From the NCBI GenBank assembly GCA_041736465.1, contig JBGSTO010000657.1, forward strand, positions 1 to 64,000: 64,000 nucleotides of DNA, read 5' to 3'. The DNA comes from JAJUJL01 sp041736465 (GTDB lineage: Bacteria > Chloroflexota > Anaerolineae > Anaerolineales > UBA4823). Both the position numbers and the translations under genes were made by a program. Below are positions 17,841-27,558 of this stretch, piece by piece. Numbering within the stretch: position 1 is the first letter of the stretch; every line of letters starts with the position of its first letter. The notes under the pieces were generated by a model, which saw only the letters and a program-made list of their open reading frames with translations, did not search any database and had not been told where the DNA came from.

Positions 17841-17882
17841 GATTTTAGACTGACTAGATTCGCAAAACCGGCAGCCGGAACC

Positions 17883-19838
17883 ATGACTCACAGATTGTTA
17901 CGCAAAACGCTCATCCTCGCTGCGGCCCTGCTGGCAGGCGCAGCTGCGGCTCTTTTAACGCGCAGCCTGGAGCTGGCGAGCAGTTTTGCCCTGTTTAGCG
18001 AGCTGGCTGCGGCTGCTGCCGCCCTGCTGGTGGCAGGAGCAGGTCTCTATCTTGAGCAGCACATCACTGCGCTGAGCGCCGCCTCTGCTGCTGCGCCTAC
18101 CGCTGGAAGCGAGCCATCCTCGCAGCAGCAAGCTGAGCTGGAACAGATCCACCAGGAGCTTGAATCGCTGGCCCAGGTGCAGTCCAGTGAGCTGGCACGC
18201 CTGAACGTCGAGCTGGAGCTTGAAATCGCCCAGCACAAGCAGGCGGAAGACCAGGCCCGGCTCAGTGAAGAACGCTTTCAGAATATGGCCGACCGGGTGC
18301 AAGAAGGTCTGACCATCATTGAAAACAACCGGCTGGTGTACGTCAACCAGCGCGCCTGCGAGATCTTCGGCGGCTGCCCGGAAGGAAATTTGCACCAGCG
18401 CATCCGGCAGTTCGCCATGCCGTACGAAGTCGAGCGCCTGGAAGCGGAGCTGGCAGCCGCCGGTGCCAGCCGCGAAGACGTGCAGTTCGAGCTGCAGTAC
18501 TGGATGCGCATCCCATCGGAACGCACGCGCAGCGACGGCAGCCCGCGCTGCATTCACGAGCACTGCGCCACGAGCTGGAATCAGGGTGTACAGCGCATCT
18601 TCGTCGTCACCTCGGATATCACCGCCACGGTGCAGGCCTACCAGATGTTGGAACAAGCAGTCGGCGATCGCACGCGCGAGCTCTCCACCGTGCTGGAGAT
18701 CTCGAAGAAAATCGCCACCACCCTGGAGCTGGAGCCTTTGCTCAACCTGATCCTCGACCAGGTACAGGCAATCATCCCCTACAGCGGAGCCGCCATATTC
18801 ATCCTGGACGAGGATGCGCTGCGGCTGGCAGCCTGCCAGCTCCCCGGACGGCTGCCCCCACACCAGGCTGTATCGCTGTCCCCGTCTGCAGCCGGACCTT
18901 TCCAGCCAGTAATCACCGAAGGGCAGGTGCTGATCATCGATGACGTACACGGCGCAACACCACTGGCGCGCGCCTGCTGGGAATCGCGCCTCGACTTGCA
19001 GACCGCTTGCTTTGCCCATGCTCGATCGTGGATCGGCATCCCCTTGATGTACCACCAGCGGGTGATCGGTATGCTCAGCCTGACACACTCTCAGCCTGGC
19101 TACTACACCGAGCGGCACATTCGCCTGGCGCAGACCATCACCAACCAGGTCGCAGTCGCCATCGAAAACGCCCGCCTGTATGAGCAGGCTCAGAACCTGG
19201 CGACACTGCAGGAGCGCCACCGCATTGCCCGCGAGCTGCACGATTCGGCTACCCAACTGTTATACGGCATCAACCTGTACTGCAGCGCCGCCTCCCGCTC
19301 GCTGCGCAGCCAAAACTTCCCACAGGTGGCGCAAGACCTGGCTGAGATCAAGGATAACGCCCTGCAGGCGCTGCAGGAGATGCGCCTGCTGATTTTGGAG
19401 CTTGACCCGCCCTTGCTCCAGAAGGAAGGCCTGGTTGCTGCCCTGCAAGCCAGCCTGGAGTCAATCGAGAGCCGCACCGGGCTGGTCGCCGAGCTGCGCG
19501 CGGAGGGCGTGGGCCGCTTGCCAAGAGCCATCGAGGCTGAGCTGTTCCGCATCGCCATGGAAGCGCTGAACAACCTGGTGCGCTACGCCCGTGCCCGCAC
19601 CGTTACGGTGGAACTGCTGTCTAAAGGTGGCTGGGTGTTCTTGCAGATCGGCGATAACGGCGTGGGCTTCGACCTGGAAAAAGCGCGCCTCTCCGGCGGC
19701 ATGGGTCTGCACAGCATGGAGCAGCGCGCAAAGCAGCTTGGCGGGCGTCTGGAGATCTCCAGCCTGACCGGCGCCGGCACGCTGATCCGCGCCGAGGTCC
19801 CAGCGCATGAGCTGCTGGAGCAGGCGGCTGCTGTATAA
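17883..19838 (+). CDS. Membrane histidine kinase with PAS and GAF domains, NarX/DegS type
   Basis: From the ATG at 17883, just past the promoter, the product is 651 residues. It has two N-terminal membrane helices (about 8-27 and 36-56), a coiled coil (about 80-125), a PAS domain (about 130-250), a GAF domain (about 280-430), a HisKA_3 dimerisation helix with RIARELHDS (phospho-acceptor His453) and a C-terminal ATPase domain with GDNGVGFD and GMGLHSM. The kinase probably senses a cytoplasmic signal, since there is almost no periplasmic loop. The upstream in-frame extension to 17667 would read through the promoter and is rejected. It pairs with the regulator 22 bases downstream. Confidence 0.92.
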   Translation: MTHRLLRKTLILAAALLAGAAAALLTRSLELASSFALFSELAAAAAALLVAGAGLYLEQHITALSAASAAAPTAGSEPSSQQQAELEQIHQELESLAQVQSSELARLNVELELEIAQHKQAEDQARLSEERFQNMADRVQEGLTIIENNRLVYVNQRACEIFGGCPEGNLHQRIRQFAMPYEVERLEAELAAAGASREDVQFELQYWMRIPSERTRSDGSPRCIHEHCATSWNQGVQRIFVVTSDITATVQAYQMLEQAVGDRTRELSTVLEISKKIATTLELEPLLNLILDQVQAIIPYSGAAIFILDEDALRLAACQLPGRLPPHQAVSLSPSAAGPFQPVITEGQVLIIDDVHGATPLARACWESRLDLQTACFAHARSWIGIPLMYHQRVIGMLSLTHSQPGYYTERHIRLAQTITNQVAVAIENARLYEQAQNLATLQERHRIARELHDSATQLLYGINLYCSAASRSLRSQNFPQVAQDLAEIKDNALQALQEMRLLILELDPPLLQKEGLVAALQASLESIESRTGLVAELRAEGVGRLPRAIEAELFRIAMEALNNLVRYARARTVTVELLSKGGWVFLQIGDNGVGFDLEKARLSGGMGLHSMEQRAKQLGGRLEISSLTGAGTLIRAEVPAHELLEQAAAV

Positions 19839-19860
19839 TCAGTAGCATGGAGATCAACCT

Positions 19861-20538
19861 ATGAGCACCCCCATTCGCGTTCTCGTCGTTGACGATCATC
19901 CGGTAGTTCGCCGGGGGATCAAGTCCCTGCTGGCGGAAGAAGACGGCATCGACCTCGCCGGCGAGGCTGCCAACGGGCTGGAAGCGCTGCAGCAGGTGGA
20001 AAAGCTGCGCCCGGATGTGATCCTGATGGACCTGGTAATGCCCGAGATGGGCGGCATCGAAGCCATCCAGCGCATCACCTCCATGCATCCGCAGGCGCGC
20101 ATCCTGGTAATGACCAGCTTTGCTGCCGACGACAAGGTATTCCCTTCGATCAAAGCCGGAGCGTTGGGTTATCTGCTCAAGGACTCGGATCCCGAAGACA
20201 TGCTGCGCATGATCCGCCAGGTGCACCGCGGCGAGCTGTCCATCCATCCCAGCATCGCGCGTAAGGTGATCCAGGAGCTGAACCGCTCCAGCGATGCTAT
20301 GCGCGGTCCGCTCACCCCCTCGCCGCTAACCGTGCGGGAGGTCGAAATCCTGCAGCTCCTGGCGCAGGGCGTCGAAAATAAAGAGATCGCCCGGCGCTTA
20401 AGCTTGCAGGATGCCACGGTGCGCACCCACGTCAGCAACATCCTGGGGAAGCTGCAGCTTGCAAACCGCGTGCAGGCTGCCTTATACGCCCTGCGCAGCG
20501 GCATCACCAGCCTGGAAGACGAGCCGCCGCCCACATAG
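19861..20538 (+). CDS. NarL/FixJ-family response regulator
   Basis: The 225-residue protein has a receiver domain (about 5-120) with Asp11/Asp12, phospho-acceptor Asp57 in LMDLVMPEMGG, and the switch and Lys residues (TSF near 92; LLKDSD near 108). It ends with a LuxR-type helix-turn-helix (about 155-215) with LTVREVEILQLLAQG and the VRTHVSNILGKL recognition helix. A GGAG site precedes the ATG, 22 bases after the kinase stop. It is the cognate partner of the kinase. Its position between the divergent hydrogenase and diaphorase operons suggests it controls one or both. Confidence 0.94.
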   Translation: MSTPIRVLVVDDHPVVRRGIKSLLAEEDGIDLAGEAANGLEALQQVEKLRPDVILMDLVMPEMGGIEAIQRITSMHPQARILVMTSFAADDKVFPSIKAGALGYLLKDSDPEDMLRMIRQVHRGELSIHPSIARKVIQELNRSSDAMRGPLTPSPLTVREVEILQLLAQGVENKEIARRLSLQDATVRTHVSNILGKLQLANRVQAALYALRSGITSLEDEPPPT

Positions 20539-20671
20539 CCTCCAGGCTTCCTAATAAGCTCACCACGTTGCTGCGAGCAGCAGTTCCCCGAACTGCTTAG
20601 CGAAGCAGTCTCCCGCCAGCCTGCTGCCACTCCGCTTAAGTCAGCCTTTCAGCATAACTATCGTGCAGAAG

Positions 20672-20695
20672 ACCGCCAACAATGGCGGTTTTTTT
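20672..20695 (+). terminator. Rho-independent terminator after the response regulator
   Basis: ACCGCCA at 20672-20678 pairs with TGGCGGT at 20683-20689 around a four-base loop and runs into seven T residues. It separates the two-component genes from the diaphorase operon, which therefore needs its own promoter. Confidence 0.9.
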
Positions 20696-20733
20696 GCTTG
20701 ACCGAATGCAGGCAAAAAATCAGCGGCAATCCA

Positions 20734-20762
20734 ATGACAGGAAGCTTGAAATATTGTAAATA
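20734..20762 (+). promoter_or_regulatory. Candidate promoter of the diaphorase operon
   Basis: ATGACA at 20734-20739 and TAAATA at 20757-20762 are 17 bases apart, downstream of the terminator and about 65 bases before the first ATG at 20827. The -35 hexamer and spacing are the same as in the candidate hydrogenase promoter at 17672-17700. Confidence 0.35.
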
Positions 20763-20826
20763 AAGTTAAGCAGCTTAGGGAGCGTGCCGCTCCCACCTGC
20801 CAGTTAAGTCGTGGTGAAGAAATTTG

Positions 20827-21114
20827 ATGAGAGCCTTGATCCTGGTGAAATTCGCATCGCTTGCAACCAGGGACGCTTACCGTCTCCTGAGGGGGACGCG
20901 CGCCGTTGGCGAGTGCTCGATGGTATATGGGCGCTACGATGCTTATGCCTTCATCCAGGGGGAGAATCTGGAAGAGATTCGCCATATCATTCTATCCGAA
21001 ATCCAAACCATTCCTGGAGTGGTTGAAACCCTGCCCTGCATCCTGGTAGAGGAAGAGGTTCCGGCGCCCGGCGTCTCGGGCGTTAAGCCGCAGACCCTGC
21101 GCACGAGCACGTAG
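20827..21114 (+). CDS. Stand-alone Lrp/AsnC-type ligand-binding (RAM) domain protein
   Basis: The 95-residue protein starts at the ATG at 20827, one codon past a TTG. It consists of a single RAM-like alpha/beta domain (about 1-78) with ALILVK at the start, the VGECSMVYGRYDAYAFIQ core and the SEIQTIPGVVETLPCI segment, as in the C-terminal part of Lrp/AsnC regulators. There is no DNA-binding helix-turn-helix. The last 18 residues are a Pro/Thr-rich tail. Such proteins usually oligomerise and bind amino acids or other small effectors. It is the first gene of the operon that continues into the nuoE/F-like genes, ten bases before the next ATG. Confidence 0.82.
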   Translation: MRALILVKFASLATRDAYRLLRGTRAVGECSMVYGRYDAYAFIQGENLEEIRHIILSEIQTIPGVVETLPCILVEEEVPAPGVSGVKPQTLRTST

Positions 21115-21124
21115 AGAGGTGTCT

Positions 21125-21502
21125 ATGAGTCGCATACGATCGATGGAAGACTTGCAGCAAGCGCGTGAGGCAGCCCGCCAAAGACAGCAGGCGCTCAGCG
21201 AGCAGTACCGCTTCGACATCCGCATCAGCACTGCCAGCTGCGGAGTGGCAGCCGGCGCGCTGGACACGCTGGCTGCATTCAAGCGCCTGATCGAATCCCA
21301 CGGGCTGACCGGTGTGCGCATCACCGAAACCGGCTGTGGTGGTCTCTGCGCACTGGAGCCGCTGGTGATGGTGCAGGAAGCCGGTCGCCTTTCAGTGACA
21401 TATGGCAGGGTAACGCCGCAGGTGGCGCGCCGCATCCTGTCGCAGCACATCGAAAAAGGCTTGATCGTACAGGAATACGCCATAGAGGTCGACGCACGCT
21501 GA
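21125..21502 (+). CDS. Thioredoxin-like [2Fe-2S] ferredoxin protein
   Basis: From the ATG at 21125 (AGAGGTG upstream) the protein has 125 residues. A short helical N-terminus (about 1-28) precedes a thioredoxin-like ferredoxin fold with SCGVAAGA (Cys39), TGCGGLC (Cys71, Cys75) and the EPLVMV and VTYGRVTP segments. It resembles the small [2Fe-2S] subunits found with NuoE/NuoF-type diaphorases of hydrogenases and formate dehydrogenases. I can see only these three cysteines; the fourth ligand is unclear. It lies in the operon 33 bases ahead of nuoE and may replace the lost N-terminal cluster of NuoF. Confidence 0.85.
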   Translation: MSRIRSMEDLQQAREAARQRQQALSEQYRFDIRISTASCGVAAGALDTLAAFKRLIESHGLTGVRITETGCGGLCALEPLVMVQEAGRLSVTYGRVTPQVARRILSQHIEKGLIVQEYAIEVDAR

Positions 21503-21535
21503 GGCGGGCGCCTGAGAAGCAGCAGGAGGCAGAAC

Positions 21536-22033
21536 ATGACCGATCAAATTCTAGCGACCGAGCTGGACACGCTGCTTGAGCAAGCAGTGCGCCATCACGG
21601 CAGTGGGCGGGACGCACTGATCCCCATCCTCAGCGAGGTGAACAAGGCCTTCGGCTATATCCCCGCCGAGGCCTACGGCAAGATCCGCCGCCTGATCAAC
21701 GCTCCCGATGAAGGCGTATTTCTGGCAGACAGCCACCTCTTCGCCGTCGCCAGCTTCTACCAGATGTTCTCGCTTAAGCCCACCGGCAGCCATGTGATCC
21801 GCTACTGCGAGTCAGCGCCCTGCCACGTAGTCGGGGCGCGCCAGGTGCTGGAGGCGATACAGGACGAGCTGGGCATCCAGCCCGGAGAAACCACCCGCGA
21901 CCGGGAGTGGTCGCTGATGCCCACCAGCTGCATCGGGGTGTGCGGAGTGGGTCCCGTGTTCCTGGTGGACGAGGACCTGTATGGCAATGTGACACCTGAG
22001 CGCGTGCACGAAATTTTGGACCGCTACCGCTGA
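21536..22033 (+). CDS. nuoE: NuoE-like [2Fe-2S] subunit
   Basis: The 165-residue product is a NuoE/HndA-type subunit. The N-terminal helical bundle (about 1-85) contains ALIPILSEVNKAFGYIP, and the thioredoxin-like domain carries the four [2Fe-2S] ligands as CESAPC (about 90-95) and CIGVC (about 131-135). AGGAGG lies six bases before the ATG. It forms the flavoprotein pair with the NuoF encoded 27 bases downstream. Unlike its neighbours, all its cluster ligands are intact. Confidence 0.93.
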   Translation: MTDQILATELDTLLEQAVRHHGSGRDALIPILSEVNKAFGYIPAEAYGKIRRLINAPDEGVFLADSHLFAVASFYQMFSLKPTGSHVIRYCESAPCHVVGARQVLEAIQDELGIQPGETTRDREWSLMPTSCIGVCGVGPVFLVDEDLYGNVTPERVHEILDRYR

Positions 22034-22060
22034 CGAGCGGGCGATCCGCCGAGGTGAGCA

Positions 22061-23787
<1,727 letters not shown>

Positions 23788-23788
<1 letters not shown>

Positions 23789-26238
23789 TGGTAAAGTTCA
23801 AGATCAACGGTCAACTGGTTGACGTGCAAGACGGCATGACGGTGCTGCAAGCAGCAGAGTCTCTGGGCATTCAAATTCCGACACTGTGCTACCACAAAGA
23901 TCTCAGCCCCTTTGGCGGCTGCCGGTTGTGCGTGGTGGAGGTGCGCGGTGCGCGCCTGCCGATGACCTCCTGCAACCTGCCGGTCACCACAGGTTTGATC
24001 GTACAAACCGAAAGCCCGGCGCTCACCCACCACCGCCAGGCTGTGCTGCGCATGCTGCTATCGAACTATTACGATGCCGGCTACACCCGCCGCAACGGGC
24101 GCACCGGATTGGATGAAGACAGCGAGCTGGCGCGCTGGTGCCGCGAGTACCAGGTGGACGTCCGCCAGAACATGGCTCCCCGCCCGCTGGTTCCGGTGGA
24201 CAGCGACCCGAACCCGTTCGTGTGGGTAGACATGAACAAGTGCATCCAGTGCACACGCTGCGTGCGCGCCTGCGCCGAAATCCAGGGGCGCTTCGTCTGG
24301 GCGCAGGCTTACCGCGGCTACCAGGCGCGCATCGTAGCAGGCGCCGACTCGACGATGCTGGCCTCGCGCTGTGAATCGTGCGGCGCCTGCGTGGTTTATT
24401 GCCCGACCGGCGCCCTGGACAACAAGATGTCGATCACTGCCGGGCAGGCTGACCGCCTGGTGCGCACCACCTGCACCTACTGCAGTGTAGGCTGCCAGCT
24501 TGACTTGAACGTCAAGGACGAAAGCCAACCTTCCGGGGATGGCATCCCGGGTGGACGCGTGATCCGTGTCACCTCCCACAAAGACGGCGCGCAGGACTCG
24601 GTCAACCGCCTGCACCTGTGCATCAAAGGACGCTACGGATACGAATTTATCCACAGCCCGCAGCGCCACGCACGCCCGCGCGTGCGCCAGTACCTGCTGG
24701 ATGGGAACACACAGGGTTCGCCCGCAGCTCGCACCAATGGCCGCGGCAGGCTGGTGGAAACCGATTGGGATACTGCTCTGAATATCGCCGCCCAGGGCAT
24801 GAGCGCTGCAAGGCGCATGCACGGCAGTGAGGCGGTTGGCGTGCTGGCTTCCGGCAGGCTGCTCAACGAGGAAAACTACCTGCTGAATAAGCTGGCGCGC
24901 CAGGTGCTGGGCACCAACAACATTGACTGCAGCGCCAACCTGTATTCCACCAGCGTGGTGGACGGGCTGGTTGAGGCGCTGGGCCTGCCGGCGATGTCCT
25001 CCTCGTTCGATGATATTGCCAGCAACGCCGGTTCGCTGCTCGTGATCGGCTCCAACCTGAGCGAACAGCACCCGGTCTTCGGGGCGCGCCTCCGCCAGGC
25101 TGTTCTGCGCCGCAAGCTCAAGCTGGTGGTCGCCAGCCCAGACTTCGTCAACATCGCCGAGTACGCCGCCCTGGCGCTGTACCACCATCCCAACCGGGAG
25201 GCTGCTCTGGCATACGGTCTGATGCACATCTTGCTGGAAAAGGGCTGGCACGAGCCCGCCGCGATCGTTTCCCACCCGCAGGGTTTTGCAGCGCTCAATG
25301 ATCTGGTAGAAGGCTATACGCCCCAGCGCACGGCAGAGCTAACCGGTTTGAGCGTCGAGTCGCTTTACCAGGCTGCCGAGATCCTGTCACACAACCGCCC
25401 GGCAGGAATTCTGTGGAGCACCGGTCTGGCGGATCCCAAACGCGGTCGAGACAACGTCCAGGCTCTGGCGAACCTGGAGCTGCTGCTGGGCGATGTAGAC
25501 CGCCCCGGCGGCGGTGTGATTCCCCTGCGCAGCCAGTGCAGCCTGCAGGGCGCCTGCGACATGGGCGCGCTCCCCGCCTGGCTCCCCGGCTACCAACCGG
25601 TCAGCGATGCGCAGGTACGCCTCAAGTTCGAGCAAGCTTGGGGCACAGAAATACCCATCCAACCCGGGATGGAGGCTGCCGCCATGCTGCCGCTGGCGGG
25701 CACTGGAGGCATCCGGGCGCTGTACATCCTGGGCGAAGATCTGCTGAACAGTACGCCGCAGGCTGCCGCCGTGCGCCGCAGCCTGGAAGCGTGCGAATTT
25801 GTCGTGCTGCAGGAGTGCGCCTCCTCAGAGACCACGCGCTATGCCGATGTCGTGCTGCCGGGAGTCACCTTTGCCGAGAAAACCGGCACCTTCACCAGCA
25901 CCGAGCGGCGCGTGCAGCTCGTGCATCAGGCGATCCAGCCGCTGGGTGAGGCTCGTCCCGACTGGCAGATCATCGCCGGGCTGGCGCAGCGCATCATCCA
26001 TCTCGAGAACCCGCGCTACCAGCCGTCGTATTACTCCGTGTGGGATTACCACGACAGCGATCAGATCATGCAGGAAATCGCCCACCTGACGCCAATCTAC
26101 GCCGGCGTATCGCACGCCCGGCTGGCTCTGGGCGCTGGTCTGCAGTGGCCCGTACCCTCAGCACACGATCCCGGGACGGAACGATTGCAGAGCGGTGCCT
26201 TCTCCGGCGGAAAGGTGCAGTGGGCGGCGGCTGAATAA
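23788..26238 (+). CDS. FdhA/NuoG-like subunit lacking the formate dehydrogenase active site
   Basis: This 816-residue protein has an N-terminal [2Fe-2S] domain (Cys at about 32-64), two [4Fe-4S] motifs (CIQCTRCVRAC near 152-162, CESCGACVVYC near 196-206) and a molybdopterin oxidoreductase domain with its own intact [4Fe-4S] set (CTYCSVGC and CIKG). The catalytic Cys/Sec-His pair reads Tyr386-Ser387; the catalytic Arg equivalent (Arg581) remains. The His/Cys cluster after LLSN (Tyr94 on) is lost, and the protein ends before the C-terminal dinucleotide-binding domain, about 100 residues short of FdhA. I infer a NuoG-like electron-transfer subunit, not a formate dehydrogenase. Confidence 0.9.
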
Positions 26239-26482
26239 CACGCTCTGCGCAAGGCAGCTGATCTAATGCCACCTGCCCCTAAAATTGGGGTAAATTCCCT
26301 ATTCAACCTTTGTTTTCCATTGTAAGATAAGCATTATCTGCAGTCTCCTCGCCCTGCTGGGGTTGCTGGTGAGGATGAATTTACCAGCCGCAGGTTCACA
26401 CAGCGTCTGAAATAGCGATGGTGCGAATTTCTTTTACCTGAGACGGACGATCTAAAACCATCACGCAAGCGTTGAGGAGAGA

Positions 26483-27424
26483 ATGATGAATACACGCGGA
26501 AACATTCCATTGTGGATCATACTGGCAGGGGTGGGATGCATCAGCCTGATGTGCATTTGTGCGTTGGCGATCGCAGCCCTGGTTTATCTCACAACTGCAA
26601 GCTCTACTGTAAGCTTGACGGATCAACCAGTTGAAGTCCAACCATCGCCGCGAGTAGAGCAGCTGCCAACGACCCTGCCCACAATGCTGGCAGCCGCCCC
26701 AACTGCCCAAGTGGATCCTGCACCGGTGGATCCGGCAATCACCCCACCGCAACCTGGTCCCACTGCAACCTCTCCGCTCGTTGCGCCGCCGGATACCTCG
26801 CCCTCCGCGCTGACAGGAGAGCAGCGTCTGGACGATCATGTGCTGATCGATGATTTTTCGTCGAATGCGCTGAATTGGCCTGTTCACGATGATGGCAACA
26901 CAATCCTCAAGTACGAGAATCAAGCCTACAGCTTCCAGATCGCAGAATCCGATTACTATGACTGGGCTTACTTCCCGGTTGAATTTATCCCTTATGAGAT
27001 CAGCTTCGATGTTCAAGGGCAGGCAGGTGAGCAGGATGGCACCTTCGGCGTCTTCTGCCAGCTCCTGGACGAAGACAATTATTATTATGCTGAGTTCGAC
27101 CTGGCAGATGGAAGTTATTTGATCGGAGAGGTGGTAGGCGGAGAAGATACCGCCTTGACCGATCAAAATGAACAGGGGCACCACTGGCAAATGTCCAGCG
27201 CATTCAATCTGGCTCCTGAAGCGATCAACCGGATTAACGTGAGCTGCTACCTGGAATCCATGACGCTGTTCATCAACGAGCAATGGGTGGATGAAGTCAG
27301 TGTAGTGCAGCCCTTCGAGGAACCGGGCGAAGCAGCCTTCTTTGTGTACACCTTTGATTTTGCCGGCCCACAGGGCTACAAAGTATTTTTTGATAATGTT
27401 GAGATCTGGCAGCCAGTGCAGTAA
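26483..27424 (+). CDS. Membrane-anchored protein with Pro-rich linker and beta-sandwich-like domain (paralogue of the first gene)
   Basis: The 313-residue protein starts at an ATG with GAGGAG a few bases upstream. It has one membrane helix (about 9-38), a Pro/Thr-rich linker (about 48-110) and a C-terminal domain of about 200 residues. That domain shares DGTFGVFC, LFINEQW and DNVEIWQPVQ with the product at 2-976, in the same order and with the same C-terminus. The linker suggests extracellular display. No catalytic motif is evident. It stands alone between the diaphorase operon and a PucR-type regulator and has its own terminator. The 244 bases before it contain no gene that I can see. Confidence 0.8.
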   Translation: MMNTRGNIPLWIILAGVGCISLMCICALAIAALVYLTTASSTVSLTDQPVEVQPSPRVEQLPTTLPTMLAAAPTAQVDPAPVDPAITPPQPGPTATSPLVAPPDTSPSALTGEQRLDDHVLIDDFSSNALNWPVHDDGNTILKYENQAYSFQIAESDYYDWAYFPVEFIPYEISFDVQGQAGEQDGTFGVFCQLLDEDNYYYAEFDLADGSYLIGEVVGGEDTALTDQNEQGHHWQMSSAFNLAPEAINRINVSCYLESMTLFINEQWVDEVSVVQPFEEPGEAAFFVYTFDFAGPQGYKVFFDNVEIWQPVQ

Positions 27425-27428
27425 ATGC

Positions 27429-27456
27429 TGGGCAGGCTGACAGCCCGCCCATTTTT
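27429..27456 (+). terminator. Rho-independent terminator after the anchored protein gene
   Basis: TGGGCAGGCT at 27429-27438 pairs with AGCCCGCCCA at 27442-27451 with one mismatch and a three-base loop, followed by five T residues. It begins four bases past the stop codon. Confidence 0.88.
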
Positions 27457-27558
27457 ATCCGGCAGTCATGAGACGGCAAAGGCCAGCCAAACCTTTGACG
27501 TCTCTCAATCTCCCTCGATGGGTATGGTACACTTGTCCCAATCCCAGGAACCAACCCC

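Noticed and set aside
17667..17882. Upstream extension of the histidine kinase by 72 codons
   Set aside because: It would translate through the strong promoter and palindrome; the ATG at 17883 leads directly into the expected membrane helices.
17552..17882. Sigma-54 promoter or FhlA-like site for the hyf operon
   Set aside because: I looked for a GG-N10-GC element on both strands near the divergent genes and saw no convincing match.
17955..19256. 433-codon minus-strand open frame
   Set aside because: It is antisense to the histidine kinase, which has clear PAS, GAF and kinase domains.
24058..25275. 405-codon minus-strand open frame
   Set aside because: It is antisense to the FdhA-like gene and has no recognisable domain.
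26346..26375. Possible terminator hairpin after the diaphorase operon
   Set aside because: TCCTCGCC and GGTGAGGA can pair with a G-U, but the loop is long, it lies over 100 bases past the stop and no T-run follows.
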